Shown here piece after piece: positions 35,348 to 44,725 of a stretch of 64,000 nt of DNA (its first letter is position 1; every line of letters begins with the position of its first letter). The DNA is taken from contig NZ_BDCK01000032.1 in assembly GCF_001613465.1 (NCBI RefSeq), forward strand, positions 1 to 64,000, written 5' to 3'. The translations under genes and the position numbers were made by a program. The stretch is from Nocardia niwae NBRC 108934 = DSM 45340 (GTDB taxonomy: Bacteria > Actinomycetota > Actinomycetes > Mycobacteriales > Mycobacteriaceae). Below the pieces are notes generated by a model. That model saw only the letters and a list, made by a program, of their open reading frames with translations. It was not told the DNA's origin and did no database searches.

Positions 35348-35718
35348 AGCCCCTTGCTATCAGAATCGGTCCGGAATTTCCAGCCTTATCAGGCCGAAAA
35401 GTTCGGATACGGGCGCCGAAACAGTCGGCAGGTTTGTTAGAGACAGCATATTGCCTGTGATGGTGCACCGCACCAGTCGGTTGGCGAATTTTCGGCATGC
35501 GGCCAGCGTCAACAGCACCTCGGCTCTATTTGGGCAGTTGACCAGCATGGATGATGCGGTTCGGGCGGTAGCTTCGGCGGATTGTGGCCAGCCGGATGCC
35601 CGTCGATCACGGGCTGGAAATTTGCCGCTGACCGGCTATCCGATGTAATCGATCGCTCGCGTGATTTTCCTCACAGCACTGGTTCGGCGTGGCACACGTG
35701 CTGCCCGCCCAGACGCGA
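35348..35718. other. A/T-richer intergenic region upstream of the LysR gene
   Basis: About 370 bp carry no frame with convincing coding character. Composition is clearly less GC-rich than the surroundings, and the LysR promoter and operators should be here. I see no tRNA or mobile-element boundary. Confidence 0.45.
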
Positions 35719-35760
35719 CGAGGCGCCGCGGCCGAGACGAATCCCGGCCGCGGCGCCTCG
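35719..35760 (-). terminator. Strong hairpin terminator of the dehydrogenase operon
   Basis: A 16-bp perfect GC-rich stem around a 10-nt loop lies 15 bp beyond the stop of the SDR gene. It has no T-run, the common actinobacterial form. Confidence 0.7.
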
Positions 35761-35774
35761 GCCGCTCGCCCCGA

Positions 35775-36608
35775 TCACGCGCCGCGGGCGCGCTCCTCGT
35801 AGGCCTTGCGCTTGTCGGCGTCGACGTCGTCGAGGAACGCGCGGCCGGACCCGAGCGCCCGTCCGATGCCGTCCCCGACCGCTTCCGGCAGCAGGCCGAC
35901 GAACTGGGAGATGAACCCCGCCACCGCGGTCACCCGGACCTTCGACTTCGGCGCGACGATGAGCTTCGCGACGGCGTCGGCGATCTCCTCCGGCTCGGCG
36001 GCGCGCAGCAGCTTGGGCGCGGTGACGCCGGAACCCAATTCGGTGTTGGTCAGCGTCGGCAGCACCGAGGAGAAGCGCACGCCGGTGCCGCGGTACTCCT
36101 CCCGCAGCGTGTCGGTGAAACCGAGCACCGCGTGCTTGCTGGCGTTGTAGGTGGCCAGGCCCGGGATGTGGGTCTCGCCGGCCAGCGACGCGATGTTGAT
36201 GATGTGCCCGCTGCCACGCGGCAGCATCCGGCGCAGCGCCAGCTTGGAACCCAGGATCACGCCGTAGACATTGATGTCCAGGATGCGGCGGGTCAGCGGG
36301 TCCGGCTCGTCCACCAGCTTGCCGGTCGGCATGATGCCCGCGTTGTTGATCAGCACGTCGATCGGCCCGAGGGTGCGCTCCACCTCGTCGAGGAAGCCGT
36401 CGAACGAATCCTGATCGGTCACGTCGAGCTTGCCGTAGAGCTCGAAACCGCGCGCCGTGCCCGACTCCTTGACCGTGGTCTCGTCGATGTCCCCGATCGC
36501 GATCTGCGCGCCGAGGGCCTGCAGCGCGGTCGCGGTGGCAAGCCCGATGCCGCGGGCGCCGCCGGTGATGACGACCACCTTGCCGCGGATCTGCTTCGCG
36601 TCGGTCAC
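35775..36608 (-). CDS. SDR-family oxidoreductase
   Basis: This 277-residue classical short-chain dehydrogenase has the cofactor motif TGGARGIG (about 15-22), NNAG (about 87-90), a Ser in NIASLAG, and the catalytic YNASK (Tyr about 152, Lys 156). The acidic GDID after beta-2 favours NAD over NADP. The C-terminus extends about 30 residues past the core. GTG start overlaps the stop of the aldehyde dehydrogenase by 4 bp. The pair suggests a short oxidation route (alcohol to aldehyde to acid), substrate unknown. Confidence 0.88.
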   Translation of the reverse strand: MTDAKQIRGKVVVITGGARGIGLATATALQALGAQIAIGDIDETTVKESGTARGFELYGKLDVTDQDSFDGFLDEVERTLGPIDVLINNAGIMPTGKLVDEPDPLTRRILDINVYGVILGSKLALRRMLPRGSGHIINIASLAGETHIPGLATYNASKHAVLGFTDTLREEYRGTGVRFSSVLPTLTNTELGSGVTAPKLLRAAEPEEIADAVAKLIVAPKSKVRVTAVAGFISQFVGLLPEAVGDGIGRALGSGRAFLDDVDADKRKAYEERARGA

Positions 36609-38209
36609 TTGCCGTCTCCCTTCAGCTTCAGCAGGGCGGGAAGGTCGAGGCGGCGCAGGCCGCGGGCGCCCGCAGCGCGCATCGCGCCGAGCGCGAACAG
36701 CAGCTTCGGCATCGAGTACGGGTACCAGAACAGCTCCTTCTGCTGGGTCGGCAGGATCGGCGTGGTGATCGCCTGCTGACGGCAGTACTTGCGGACGCCG
36801 TTCGCGCCGCCCCAGCGGGCGCCGACGCCGGACAGACCCCAGCCGCCCATCGGCAACGCGTAGCTGAACAGGTTGGCGAAGACGTCGTTGATGTTGACCG
36901 CACCCGCGTTCAACTGGCGGGCGATCCGCTCGCCGCGCTCCTTGTCGCCGGTCCACACCGAGGCGGACAGCCCGTAGACGGAGTCGTTGGCCAGCCGGAT
37001 CGCCTCGGACTCGTCGGCCACCTTCATCACCGGCAGCGTCGGCCCGAAGGTCTCCTCGGTCACGCAGGACATGGTGTGGTCGACGTCCACCAGCACGGTC
37101 GGCTCGAAAGCGGTGCCGAATCCGGCCCGCTTGCCGCCGGTGAGCACCTTGGCGCCCGCCGCGACCGCCTCCTCGACGTGGCGTTGCACGATGGCCACCT
37201 GGTTCTCGTTGGCCAGCGCGCCCACGTCGTACTTCGACTCGCGTCCGTCGAGGCCCTGGCGCAGCGCCTCGACGTTGGCGGTGAGCTTGGCGACGAACTC
37301 GTCGTACACCGGCGCTTCGACGTACACCCGCTCCACCGAGATGCAGACCTGCCCGGAGTTGAACATGCCGCCGAAGGCGATGCCGTGCGCGGCGCGGTCC
37401 AGGTCGGCGTCGGCCAGGACGATGGCGGGGTCCTTGCCGCCGAGTTCCAGGCTGTAGGGAACCATCCGCTGGACGCAGGCGGCGGCGATCTTGCGGCCGG
37501 TCGCGGTGGAGCCGGTGAACTGGATGTAGTCGGCGTTGTCCACCACGGCCGCTCCGGTCGCGCCCGCGCCGGTGGCCACCGCGAGAACCGGAGGGGCGCC
37601 GATCTCGGCCCAGCCCTTCGCGAGTTCGAGCGCCGACAGCGGGGTCACCTCGGACGGCTTGAGCAGCACGGCTGCCCCGGCGGCCAGCGCGGGGAACACG
37701 TCCATCACCGGCATGGCCAGCGGGAAATTCCACGGCGTGATGACGCCGACCACCGGATACGGCCGGTAGACCGTGGTCAGGCGTTTCACCCGGGCCAGCG
37801 GGCTGTGCGGCGAAGGGTGGTCGTCGGCCAGGAACTTGGCCGCGCGGCGGGCGTAGTAGCCGATCAGATCGGTCGCGAAGCCCGGGTCGATCAGGGCGTC
37901 CACCCGGGGCTTGGCGGTCTCCGACTGCAGCACGGTGGCCAGCCGGTCGGTGTTGTCGATCAACCAGTCCTGGAACTTCAGCAGCCAGACTTTGCGTCCT
38001 TCGGGGCCGAGCGCCTCCCACTCGGGCTGGTACAGCCGCAATTCGCGGACCTTGGCCGCGACCGCGTCCGCGGTCTCGTCCGGCACCGTGCCGACGACCT
38101 CGCCCGTGCCGGGATTGCGTACCTCGATGACGGCGGGACCGTCCTTCTTAGCGGTCGTTTCGCGTGCCCGCGCCTTCTCGGCCGCGGGCGCTGGTTCGGT
38201 GTTGGTCAC
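36605..38209 (-). CDS. Succinic semialdehyde dehydrogenase-type aldehyde dehydrogenase
   Basis: This 534-residue NAD(P)-dependent aldehyde dehydrogenase has VITPWNFPLA, FTGSTATGR for the nucleotide, the general-base Glu in LELGGKDP, and the nucleophile Cys in NSGQVCISVERVY. The SSADH label (as for mycobacterial GabD2) rests on overall similarity and the extended C-terminal hydrophobic tail; other aldehydes are possible. It is the first gene of a two-gene unit with the SDR and divergent from a PucR-type regulator that probably controls it. Confidence 0.85.
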   Translation of the reverse strand: MTNTEPAPAAEKARARETTAKKDGPAVIEVRNPGTGEVVGTVPDETADAVAAKVRELRLYQPEWEALGPEGRKVWLLKFQDWLIDNTDRLATVLQSETAKPRVDALIDPGFATDLIGYYARRAAKFLADDHPSPHSPLARVKRLTTVYRPYPVVGVITPWNFPLAMPVMDVFPALAAGAAVLLKPSEVTPLSALELAKGWAEIGAPPVLAVATGAGATGAAVVDNADYIQFTGSTATGRKIAAACVQRMVPYSLELGGKDPAIVLADADLDRAAHGIAFGGMFNSGQVCISVERVYVEAPVYDEFVAKLTANVEALRQGLDGRESKYDVGALANENQVAIVQRHVEEAVAAGAKVLTGGKRAGFGTAFEPTVLVDVDHTMSCVTEETFGPTLPVMKVADESEAIRLANDSVYGLSASVWTGDKERGERIARQLNAGAVNINDVFANLFSYALPMGGWGLSGVGARWGGANGVRKYCRQQAITTPILPTQQKELFWYPYSMPKLLFALGAMRAAGARGLRRLDLPALLKLKGDGK

Positions 38210-38303
38210 TGCTGTTCTCCCACTGACGTCGTGTTGAACCGCGGTCTGCTGACTGCTGTGAGGCAGGCCACTGAACTATGATCGTGACACAATCCGGACA
38301 GAG

Positions 38304-38329
38304 TTTCTTGGCCCAATTTGTCAAGGAAA
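38304..38329. promoter_or_regulatory. Imperfect inverted repeat in the divergent promoter
   Basis: TTTCTTGGC and GTCAAGGAAA form an imperfect inverted repeat, in a locally A/T-rich patch between the aldehyde dehydrogenase and PucR-type genes. The minus strand reads TTGACA within it, a possible -35. An operator for the regulator is plausible. Confidence 0.3.
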
Positions 38330-38382
38330 ATGGGCGATTTTGTTTCCTCGGACCAAAGAATGCCGAGCCGAAGGAGAGGGCG

Positions 38383-39696
38383 ATGACCATGGGGGCTGCG
38401 CCGGGCGCCGCGGCCCGGCCGAGCCCGGCTCCGGGGGAGGTGCGCGACTGGCTCGCCGAGTACGTCTACGAGACCACGCGCGCCGAGACACTCGAGCGGA
38501 TCGTCACCCGGCTCGACGACGTGATCATCGCGCGCATCCCGGAACTCGCCGATCGCGATATGCGCCGCGATCTCGCGGCCAGCACCAGGGCGCACGCCAG
38601 GATCGTGCTCAGCCGCCTGGCCAGCGACGCCTTCGAGTTCTCGCTGCCGGAAGAGGCGCACGCGTTCGCGCGCAGCGTGGCCCGGCGCGGCTTCGAGCTG
38701 CGGTTGCTGCTGCGGGTCTACCACGTGGGCATGGAGGCGGTGCTGGACTACATGACCGAAGTGGTCGAGCAGCGGCGGACCACGCCGGAGCTGGAGCGCG
38801 TCGTCCTGCTGCGGCTGTTCGAGCGGGCCACCAAATGGATCAGCACCTCGGTCGAACTGCTCACCGACACCTACATGGAGGAACGCGAGCAGGTGCTGCG
38901 TGCCGCGCTCAACCGGCGCGCCGAGACCGTCCGAGCCGTGCTGGACGGCGACGACGTGGACATCGAGCAGGCGTCGCTGCGGCTCGGCTACCGGCTCTCC
39001 CAGCAGCACCTGGCGTTCGTGCTGTGGACCGACGAGCCGACCGGCGAGCCCGCGGGTGCGGACGCGGATGCGACCGGCTTGCTGGACCGGGTCGCGGCGC
39101 GGCTGGCCGCGGCACTGGGCAGCGCACGCCTGCTCACCGTCCCGTCCGGCGCCAGCGCCATGTGGGCGTGGGCGGGCTCGGACGACGGGGAACACGGCGC
39201 CGAACTCGCGGCGCCGGGCGAAGTGGAGCGGTTGGCCGCGGCGCAGGTGGAGGCGCCGGTGCGGGTGGCGTTCGGCGTGCCCGCCGGGGGGATCGCGGGC
39301 TTCCGCCGGAGTCATCGCGAGGCGGTCGCCGCGCGGCAGGTCGCCGAGCGCGCGCCCGCGGGCGGTCTGCGGGTCACCGGGTATCGAGCGGTGGAGATCG
39401 CCTATCTGGCCGGCGCGGACGAAGCGGCCATGCGCGGCCTGGTCGAGCGGGAACTGGGCGCGCTGGCGGGCCGGGACGCGAACGCCGCGCGCCTGCGCGA
39501 GACGCTGCACGCCTATCTGCGCAGCCAGCGCAGCCCGGAGGCCACGGCGAAAGTGCTCGGGGTACACAAGAACACGGTCCGCTACCGCGTGCAGCGGATC
39601 GAACAGCTACTGGGATATCCGATCGAGGAGCGCGGCTTGCCGCTGGAGATCGCGCTGGTGTGCGTCGCCGTCTACGGCGCGGACGCCCTGCCCTGA
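38383..39696 (+). CDS. PucR/CdaR-family transcriptional regulator
   Basis: This 437-residue regulator has a helical N-terminal sensory region (about 20-180), a GGDEF-like CdaR domain in the middle and a C-terminal HTH: LRSQRSPEATAKVLGVHKNT then VRYRVQRIEQLLG (about 380-412). Such proteins activate or repress catabolic operons in response to a metabolite. ATG at 38383 has AAGGAGA 6 nt upstream; an upstream ATG at 38278 lacks this. It is divergent from the aldehyde dehydrogenase/SDR unit, the likely target. Confidence 0.88.
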   Translation: MTMGAAPGAAARPSPAPGEVRDWLAEYVYETTRAETLERIVTRLDDVIIARIPELADRDMRRDLAASTRAHARIVLSRLASDAFEFSLPEEAHAFARSVARRGFELRLLLRVYHVGMEAVLDYMTEVVEQRRTTPELERVVLLRLFERATKWISTSVELLTDTYMEEREQVLRAALNRRAETVRAVLDGDDVDIEQASLRLGYRLSQQHLAFVLWTDEPTGEPAGADADATGLLDRVAARLAAALGSARLLTVPSGASAMWAWAGSDDGEHGAELAAPGEVERLAAAQVEAPVRVAFGVPAGGIAGFRRSHREAVAARQVAERAPAGGLRVTGYRAVEIAYLAGADEAAMRGLVERELGALAGRDANAARLRETLHAYLRSQRSPEATAKVLGVHKNTVRYRVQRIEQLLGYPIEERGLPLEIALVCVAVYGADALP

Positions 39697-39711
39697 CCCC
39701 GCGGCCCCGGT

Positions 39712-39978
39712 TTACTCGCCCGCCATGGCCTCGCGCGCGGCGATCCGGCGCAACGGCGGTTCGGTGGTCGGCGCCACCCTGCGATCGGGTAACTCGGCGA
39801 GCAAGGTGGTGGTCGCCTCTGCGATGGCCGCGACGGCCTTGTCGACGGCCGATTTGGTGGTCGAGCTCAGGCCGGACACGCCACCGACCTTGCGCACGTA
39901 CTGCAGTGCGGCGGCATAGATTTCCTGCTCGGTTGCGGCAGGTTCCAGACCACGCAGGACGGTGATGTTTCTACACAT
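39712..39978 (-). CDS. DUF2277 family protein
   Basis: This 88-residue protein matches DUF2277 throughout: MCRNITVLRGLEP at the start, then AALQYVRKVGGVSG. The N-terminal CRNI is the signature. The function is unknown. The C-terminal 20 residues are variable. It is convergent with the PucR-type gene, 15 bp apart. Confidence 0.85.
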   Translation of the reverse strand: MCRNITVLRGLEPAATEQEIYAAALQYVRKVGGVSGLSSTTKSAVDKAVAAIAEATTTLLAELPDRRVAPTTEPPLRRIAAREAMAGE

Positions 39979-40143
39979 GCGAGAACACTAGCTCCAGATC
40001 ACGACACGCGTCAGGGCAAGAACCAAGCGAGCCCGAAATCAATCCGCCCGGCGGACGCGCCTGCGGTCCGCACGGCGGACCAACATGGGCGGCCATCGGC
40101 GAATCCCGCGCGTCCCCCGCGCGGGATGGGGAACAATCGGGGC

Positions 40144-40977
40144 ATGGCTGCGCGCGGTGTACCCACCTTGACGACCTTTCCGTACGCGGAGCTGGACGAG
40201 CGGGAGGAAGACCATTGGTCCGGCGCCGCGGTCTCCGACGACGAACTGCGGGCCCTGGCCCTCGGCGCTTTCTACTCGGCGCGCTGGGACGCGTTCCACG
40301 ACGCGCTGCTGCTCGGACCCGAACGCGCCCATCCGCTCGGCGATCGGCGAGAACTGGCCATCGACACGCTCACCGGTGCGTGGGGCATCACCGACGGCAC
40401 GGAGGCCCAGGCCTCGATGGAGCAGTTGCTCGACGGCATGCACGCCCCGCTGTACGCGCTGGTGCATCCCCTGGTGACGGCGTCGATCAACGCCAGTGAG
40501 CGCGATCGCTTCGGGGAGCGGGCCGATCGGCACCGGGCATTTCTGCGGCAGGTCGGCGCGTTCCGGGGGATGGACAACCCGGAGGCTCTGGTCCGCGACT
40601 ACGACATCTGGTCGCAAGCGATCAAGATCGGGTTCACCGATCATCTGGCCCGGCCGCTGCCCAGCGACATCCACGCCTGGGACCTGGCCAGGGTGGTCGC
40701 GGTGGCCAGGATGGCCTACACCGCGGGGTACCTCGACGCCGACGTGGCCTGGAGTTATCTGGCGCGCGCTCTGCCGCTGGCGCAGAGCAAGTACCGCAAT
40801 TGGCGCCAGTTCGGCGACGCCTACCTCACCGGCTGGACCTATTGGCAGGCCTGCGAGGACCTGGCCGAGCTGAAGAACGGCGGCGTCGACCGCCGCAAGG
40901 AGCTGCTGCGGCTGTGGCTGCGTCCGACCAGCCCGTGGCGGCGGATCGCGCTGAACTCAGCTCCCGTCGGGGAGTGA
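40144..40977 (+). CDS. DUF1266 domain protein
   Basis: This 277-residue cytosolic protein has the DUF1266 region in its C-terminal half: AWDLARVVAVARMAYTAGYL, then DVAWSYLARALPLAQSKYRNW and FGDAYLTGWTYW. The N-terminal ALALGAFYSARWD and WGITDG also match. The function is not known; DUF1266 proteins sometimes sit near polymorphic-toxin immunity genes, but none is seen here. The 3' end overlaps the convergent gene by 21 bp. An in-frame start six codons upstream is possible. Confidence 0.78.
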   Translation: MAARGVPTLTTFPYAELDEREEDHWSGAAVSDDELRALALGAFYSARWDAFHDALLLGPERAHPLGDRRELAIDTLTGAWGITDGTEAQASMEQLLDGMHAPLYALVHPLVTASINASERDRFGERADRHRAFLRQVGAFRGMDNPEALVRDYDIWSQAIKIGFTDHLARPLPSDIHAWDLARVVAVARMAYTAGYLDADVAWSYLARALPLAQSKYRNWRQFGDAYLTGWTYWQACEDLAELKNGGVDRRKELLRLWLRPTSPWRRIALNSAPVGE

Positions 40978-41901
40978 GCGCAGGATCCCGCGGCCGTAGC
41001 GCTGGAACTGCGCGTCGTCGACCATGCCGAGGGAGTGCCGCTCGACCAGCAGCTCCCATTCCGAATACAATTGGGCCACACCGGGATCCGCGGAGCCCGC
41101 GGCGCCGTCGGCGGATTCCCGGCGCACCGCGAAGTTCAGCGCGCAGGTGACCCGCTCGGTATCGGCGCGGTCGGCGCCCGCGAAATGCAGCGTCCGGCTG
41201 CCGTCGTGCACCTCGATGCCGGTCGCGCCGCGTCCGGGACCGATCTCGCCGCGGCCCGCGGTGGGCGTGTCGGTGACGCGAGCCCACACGACCACCGGAA
41301 TCGGGAGTTCGTGCGCGTAGCGGCTGTCGCCGATCGCGATGAACAGCAGCCGCGTCGTCGTCGCGGCGAGCAGTCCGGAGCCGTTGCCCGCGGGCGGGTG
41401 TGCGGCCACCACCGCGGTCTCCAGGACGTACTCCTCCGGCGTCACGTAACGATGCAGAGTCGCTATCGCCTGCTTCGCCTCGCGGCGCGGCGACATCCGG
41501 CGCGTCGCCCGTTCCACATCCGCGCGCAGGGGCCCACCGCGGCTCCAGGTCGGCGCGGGCGGGCGCAGATCCGGCGCCGCCACGTCGATGCGCTGGGTGG
41601 CCATGATGTGCGCGTTGATCCGGTCGACGATCTCGGTGGCCGCCGGGACGTCGTGCTCGGCGATGATGACCGGAAGGGGGGTGCGGTCCGCGGGCACGCC
41701 GGTGAGCACCGGCGTCGGGTAACGCAGATAGATCTCGATGACCACCGCGTCGTCCGCCCGCCGGTTCAGCCGGACCTTCAGCAGGTCGGAGACCGGGACG
41801 TCGAGCACGCGTTCGCCGTCGGATCCGGGCCGCAGGACGATCAACCTGCCGCGGCCGTGACGCAGTATCGCTGTGGGTGTCCGTAACTCGACTATGTCCA
41901 T
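40957..41901 (-). CDS. Unknown protein with PH-like domain and short-tail motif
   Basis: This 314-residue soluble protein has an N-terminal beta-rich part (1-95), a basic linker, then ATLHRYVTPEEYVLE and LLAATTTRLLFIAIGD, resembling bacterial PH-like domains. The ending SEWELLVERHSLGMVDDAQFQRYG recalls a SHOCT-type tail. Those resemblances are by eye. It is divergent from ftsH across 360 bp and overlaps the DUF1266 gene tail-to-tail. Confidence 0.6.
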   Translation of the reverse strand: MDIVELRTPTAILRHGRGRLIVLRPGSDGERVLDVPVSDLLKVRLNRRADDAVVIEIYLRYPTPVLTGVPADRTPLPVIIAEHDVPAATEIVDRINAHIMATQRIDVAAPDLRPPAPTWSRGGPLRADVERATRRMSPRREAKQAIATLHRYVTPEEYVLETAVVAAHPPAGNGSGLLAATTTRLLFIAIGDSRYAHELPIPVVVWARVTDTPTAGRGEIGPGRGATGIEVHDGSRTLHFAGADRADTERVTCALNFAVRRESADGAAGSADPGVAQLYSEWELLVERHSLGMVDDAQFQRYGRGILRSLPDGS

Positions 41902-42261
41902 ACCCCCTGCGCTCGTGTCTGGTCTGCGGCGCTCCCGGGGCGTTTCGTGGTGTGCGAGCTACCGCCTACGTGCCCGTCGCTCGCGCCGCGAGGTTGTGTC
42001 GTCGCTCACGATAGGCCGAACATGCCATGATTGTTGCCACTTGGAGGAAGCCGGACCGGGTACCTCGGGAACCACCGTCGGCCCCCGGCCGTTTACCTCT
42101 TTAACTGCACCTGCAGCCGAACTGCGCGATGTATCGAGTAGACCGTACGCGGTAACGTGGCTTGTCCGCATCCGAACCCCCGCGGAACCGGACGCGCCAG
42201 ACGCATCGCTAGGCAAGAACCGGAGACACCGGAAAGGACTGGCCGCCCCGGCCGACGCTCT
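41902..42261. other. Divergent promoter region upstream of ftsH
   Basis: This 360-bp non-coding gap contains an A/T-richer centre (about 42000-42160). The frame of ftsH stays open to 42157 but the extra residues are Arg/Pro-rich and unlike FtsH N-termini. I could not fix promoter boxes with confidence. Confidence 0.45.
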
Positions 42262-44649
42262 ATGAACCGCAAGACTGTGTTTCGCACCCTGGCCATAGTC
42301 TCGGGCATCTTGCTCGTGATCTATGCGTTCAGCTATTTCGGCAACGACACGCGGGGCTGGAAGAGCGTCGATACCTCGGTTGCCCTCAGCCAGCTCGAGA
42401 ACAAGAGCAACGTCGAGAACGTGCAGATCGATGATCGCGAGCAACAGCTGCGCATCGAGCTGAAGGACGGTAACGACGCCACCGGCGGGCAGAACAAGAT
42501 CATCGCCAAGTATCCGGGCGGCAGCGAGACCTCCGCTCAGATCTTCTCGGCCGTGAAGAACTCCGGCGCCCCCTACAACACCGTGGTCAAGCAGGAGAGC
42601 TGGTTCACCCAGATCCTGCTGTTCGTGCTGCCGATGGTCATCCTGCTCGGCCTGTTCATCTTCGTGATGGCCCGGATGCAGGGCGGCGGTCGCGGCGGCA
42701 TGATGGGCTTCGGCAAGTCGAAGGCCAAGCAGCTGTCCAAGGACATGCCCAAGACGACGTTCGCCGACGTGGCCGGAGCCGACGAGGCGGTCGAGGAGCT
42801 CTACGAGATCAAGGACTTCCTGCAGAATCCGGTCCGCTACCAGGCCCTCGGCGCCAAGATCCCCAAGGGCGTCCTGCTCTACGGCCCGCCCGGCACCGGC
42901 AAGACCCTGCTGGCCCGTGCCGTCGCCGGCGAGGCCGGTGTGCCGTTCTTCACCATCTCCGGTTCGGACTTCGTGGAGATGTTCGTCGGCGTCGGCGCCT
43001 CCCGGGTGCGCGACCTGTTCGAGCAGGCCAAGCAGAACAGCCCCTGCATCATCTTCGTCGACGAGATCGACGCGGTCGGCCGCCAGCGCGGCGCCGGCCT
43101 CGGCGGCGGTCACGACGAGCGCGAGCAGACCCTCAACCAGCTGCTGGTCGAGATGGACGGCTTCGGCGACCGCACCGGCATCATCCTGATCGCCGCGACC
43201 AACCGCCCCGACATCCTCGATCCGGCGCTGCTGCGTCCCGGCCGGTTCGACCGGCAGATCCCGGTGGGCAACCCCGACCTCGCCGGTCGCCGCGCCATTC
43301 TGCGGGTGCACTCGCAGGGCAAGCCGATCTCCCCGGACGCCGACCTGGACGGCTTGGCCAAGCGCACCGTCGGCATGTCCGGCGCCGATCTGGCCAACGT
43401 GATCAACGAGGCCGCGCTGCTCACCGCCCGCGAGAACGGCGCGGTGATCACCGGTGAATCGCTGGAGGAATCGGTCGATCGCGTGATCGGCGGCCCGCGC
43501 CGCAAGAGCCGCATCATCAGCGAGCACGAGAAGAAGATCACCGCCTACCACGAGGGCGGTCACACCCTGGCCGCCTGGGCGATGCCGGACATCGAGCCGG
43601 TCTACAAGGTCACCATCCTGGCGCGCGGCCGCACCGGCGGCCACGCGATGACGGTGCCCGAGGACGACAAGGGCCTGATGACCCGCTCGGAGATGATCGC
43701 CCGCCTGGTCATGGCCATGGGCGGCCGCGCAGCCGAGGAGCTGGTGTTCCACGAGCCCACCACCGGCGCGTCCTCCGATATCGACCAGGCCACCAAGATC
43801 GCGCGCGCGATGGTCACCGAGTACGGCATGAGTGCCCGGCTCGGCGCGGTCCGCTACGGCCAGGAGCAGGGCGACCCGTTCCTCGGCCGCTCGATGGGCA
43901 TGGGCTCGGACTACTCGCACGAGGTGGCCGGCGCGATCGATGAGGAGGTGCGCAACCTCATCGAGGCCGCGCACACCGAGGCGTGGGCGATCCTCAACGA
44001 GTACCGCGACGTGCTCGACGACCTGGCCACCGCGCTGCTGGAGCGGGAGACCCTGCACCGCAAGGATCTCGAACAGATCCTCGCGTCGGTGCACAAGCGC
44101 CCGCGGATCACCGCGTTCAACGACTTCGGCGAGCGTGTCCCCTCGGACAAGCCGCCGGTGAAGACTCCGGGCGAGCTGGCCGCCGAGCGCGGCGAGTCGT
44201 GGCCGCCGGAGCCGGTGGCGCAGCCGGTGGCCGCGTCCGCGCAGCGCGAGCCGCAGGCCGCCAACGGTTACCCGCCGCACGAGAGCGGGTACGGCGCTGC
44301 GCCGCAGTACGCCCGCCCGCCCGCGCCCGGCTACCCGCTGCCGCAAGCGCCCGCTCCGGCCTACCCACGCCAGGGCACGCACGGTTCGCGGCCGGACTAC
44401 GGCGCTCCGGCCGGTTGGTCGGCGCCCGGGTGGCCTCCGCGCGACGAGCCGCAGCAGGGCCAGCCCGGTTGGGGCGATCCGCAGCAACCGAGGCATGGCT
44501 ACCAGCCGTGGGGCCCGCAGGGTTCGCCCGAGGGCGGCTACGACCGGGACGGTTACGGCGACCGCGGTGGCTACGACGAGCCGCGGCGGGTCGATCCGAA
44601 CGGCGAGGGCGACAAAGGTGATTGGGATGGACCGAACGGTCGTCACTGA
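42262..44649 (+). CDS. ftsH: ATP-dependent zinc metalloprotease FtsH
   Basis: This 795-residue membrane-bound AAA protease degrades misfolded membrane proteins and short-lived regulators. Two transmembrane segments (about 7-26 and 114-133) bracket an extracytoplasmic domain. The AAA domain has Walker A GPPGTGKT (about 211-218), Walker B IIFVDEIDA and a second-region LRPGRFDRQ. The zinc motif is HEGGH (about 431-435). A Pro/Tyr/Gly-rich tail of about 140 residues follows, longer than in E. coli but common in mycolata. ATG at 42262 gives the expected MNRKTVFRTL start. It leads the folate operon. Confidence 0.96.
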   Translation: MNRKTVFRTLAIVSGILLVIYAFSYFGNDTRGWKSVDTSVALSQLENKSNVENVQIDDREQQLRIELKDGNDATGGQNKIIAKYPGGSETSAQIFSAVKNSGAPYNTVVKQESWFTQILLFVLPMVILLGLFIFVMARMQGGGRGGMMGFGKSKAKQLSKDMPKTTFADVAGADEAVEELYEIKDFLQNPVRYQALGAKIPKGVLLYGPPGTGKTLLARAVAGEAGVPFFTISGSDFVEMFVGVGASRVRDLFEQAKQNSPCIIFVDEIDAVGRQRGAGLGGGHDEREQTLNQLLVEMDGFGDRTGIILIAATNRPDILDPALLRPGRFDRQIPVGNPDLAGRRAILRVHSQGKPISPDADLDGLAKRTVGMSGADLANVINEAALLTARENGAVITGESLEESVDRVIGGPRRKSRIISEHEKKITAYHEGGHTLAAWAMPDIEPVYKVTILARGRTGGHAMTVPEDDKGLMTRSEMIARLVMAMGGRAAEELVFHEPTTGASSDIDQATKIARAMVTEYGMSARLGAVRYGQEQGDPFLGRSMGMGSDYSHEVAGAIDEEVRNLIEAAHTEAWAILNEYRDVLDDLATALLERETLHRKDLEQILASVHKRPRITAFNDFGERVPSDKPPVKTPGELAAERGESWPPEPVAQPVAASAQREPQAANGYPPHESGYGAAPQYARPPAPGYPLPQAPAPAYPRQGTHGSRPDYGAPAGWSAPGWPPRDEPQQGQPGWGDPQQPRHGYQPWGPQGSPEGGYDRDGYGDRGGYDEPRRVDPNGEGDKGDWDGPNGRH

Positions 44650-44676
44650 TCGGTGACGATTAGGCTCGACCATCGG

Positions 44677-44703
44677 GGGGTGCCGAGAGGTTGCCGGCGC
44701 CCC
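44677..44703 (+). other. Hairpin between ftsH and folE
   Basis: A 9-bp stem with one G-T pair (GGGGTGCCG with CGGCGCCCC) lies between the ftsH stop and the TTG start of folE, ending 8 bp before the GGAGGT ribosome-binding site. It could attenuate or partly separate ftsH from folE expression. Confidence 0.35.
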
Positions 44704-44725
44704 GGGAGTTTGGAGGTGTCCTCGA

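Noticed and set aside
26773..41901. Genomic island with mobile-element borders
   Set aside because: I found no integrase, transposase, tRNA or direct repeats at the ends, and composition is like the core. It is reported only as a synteny break.
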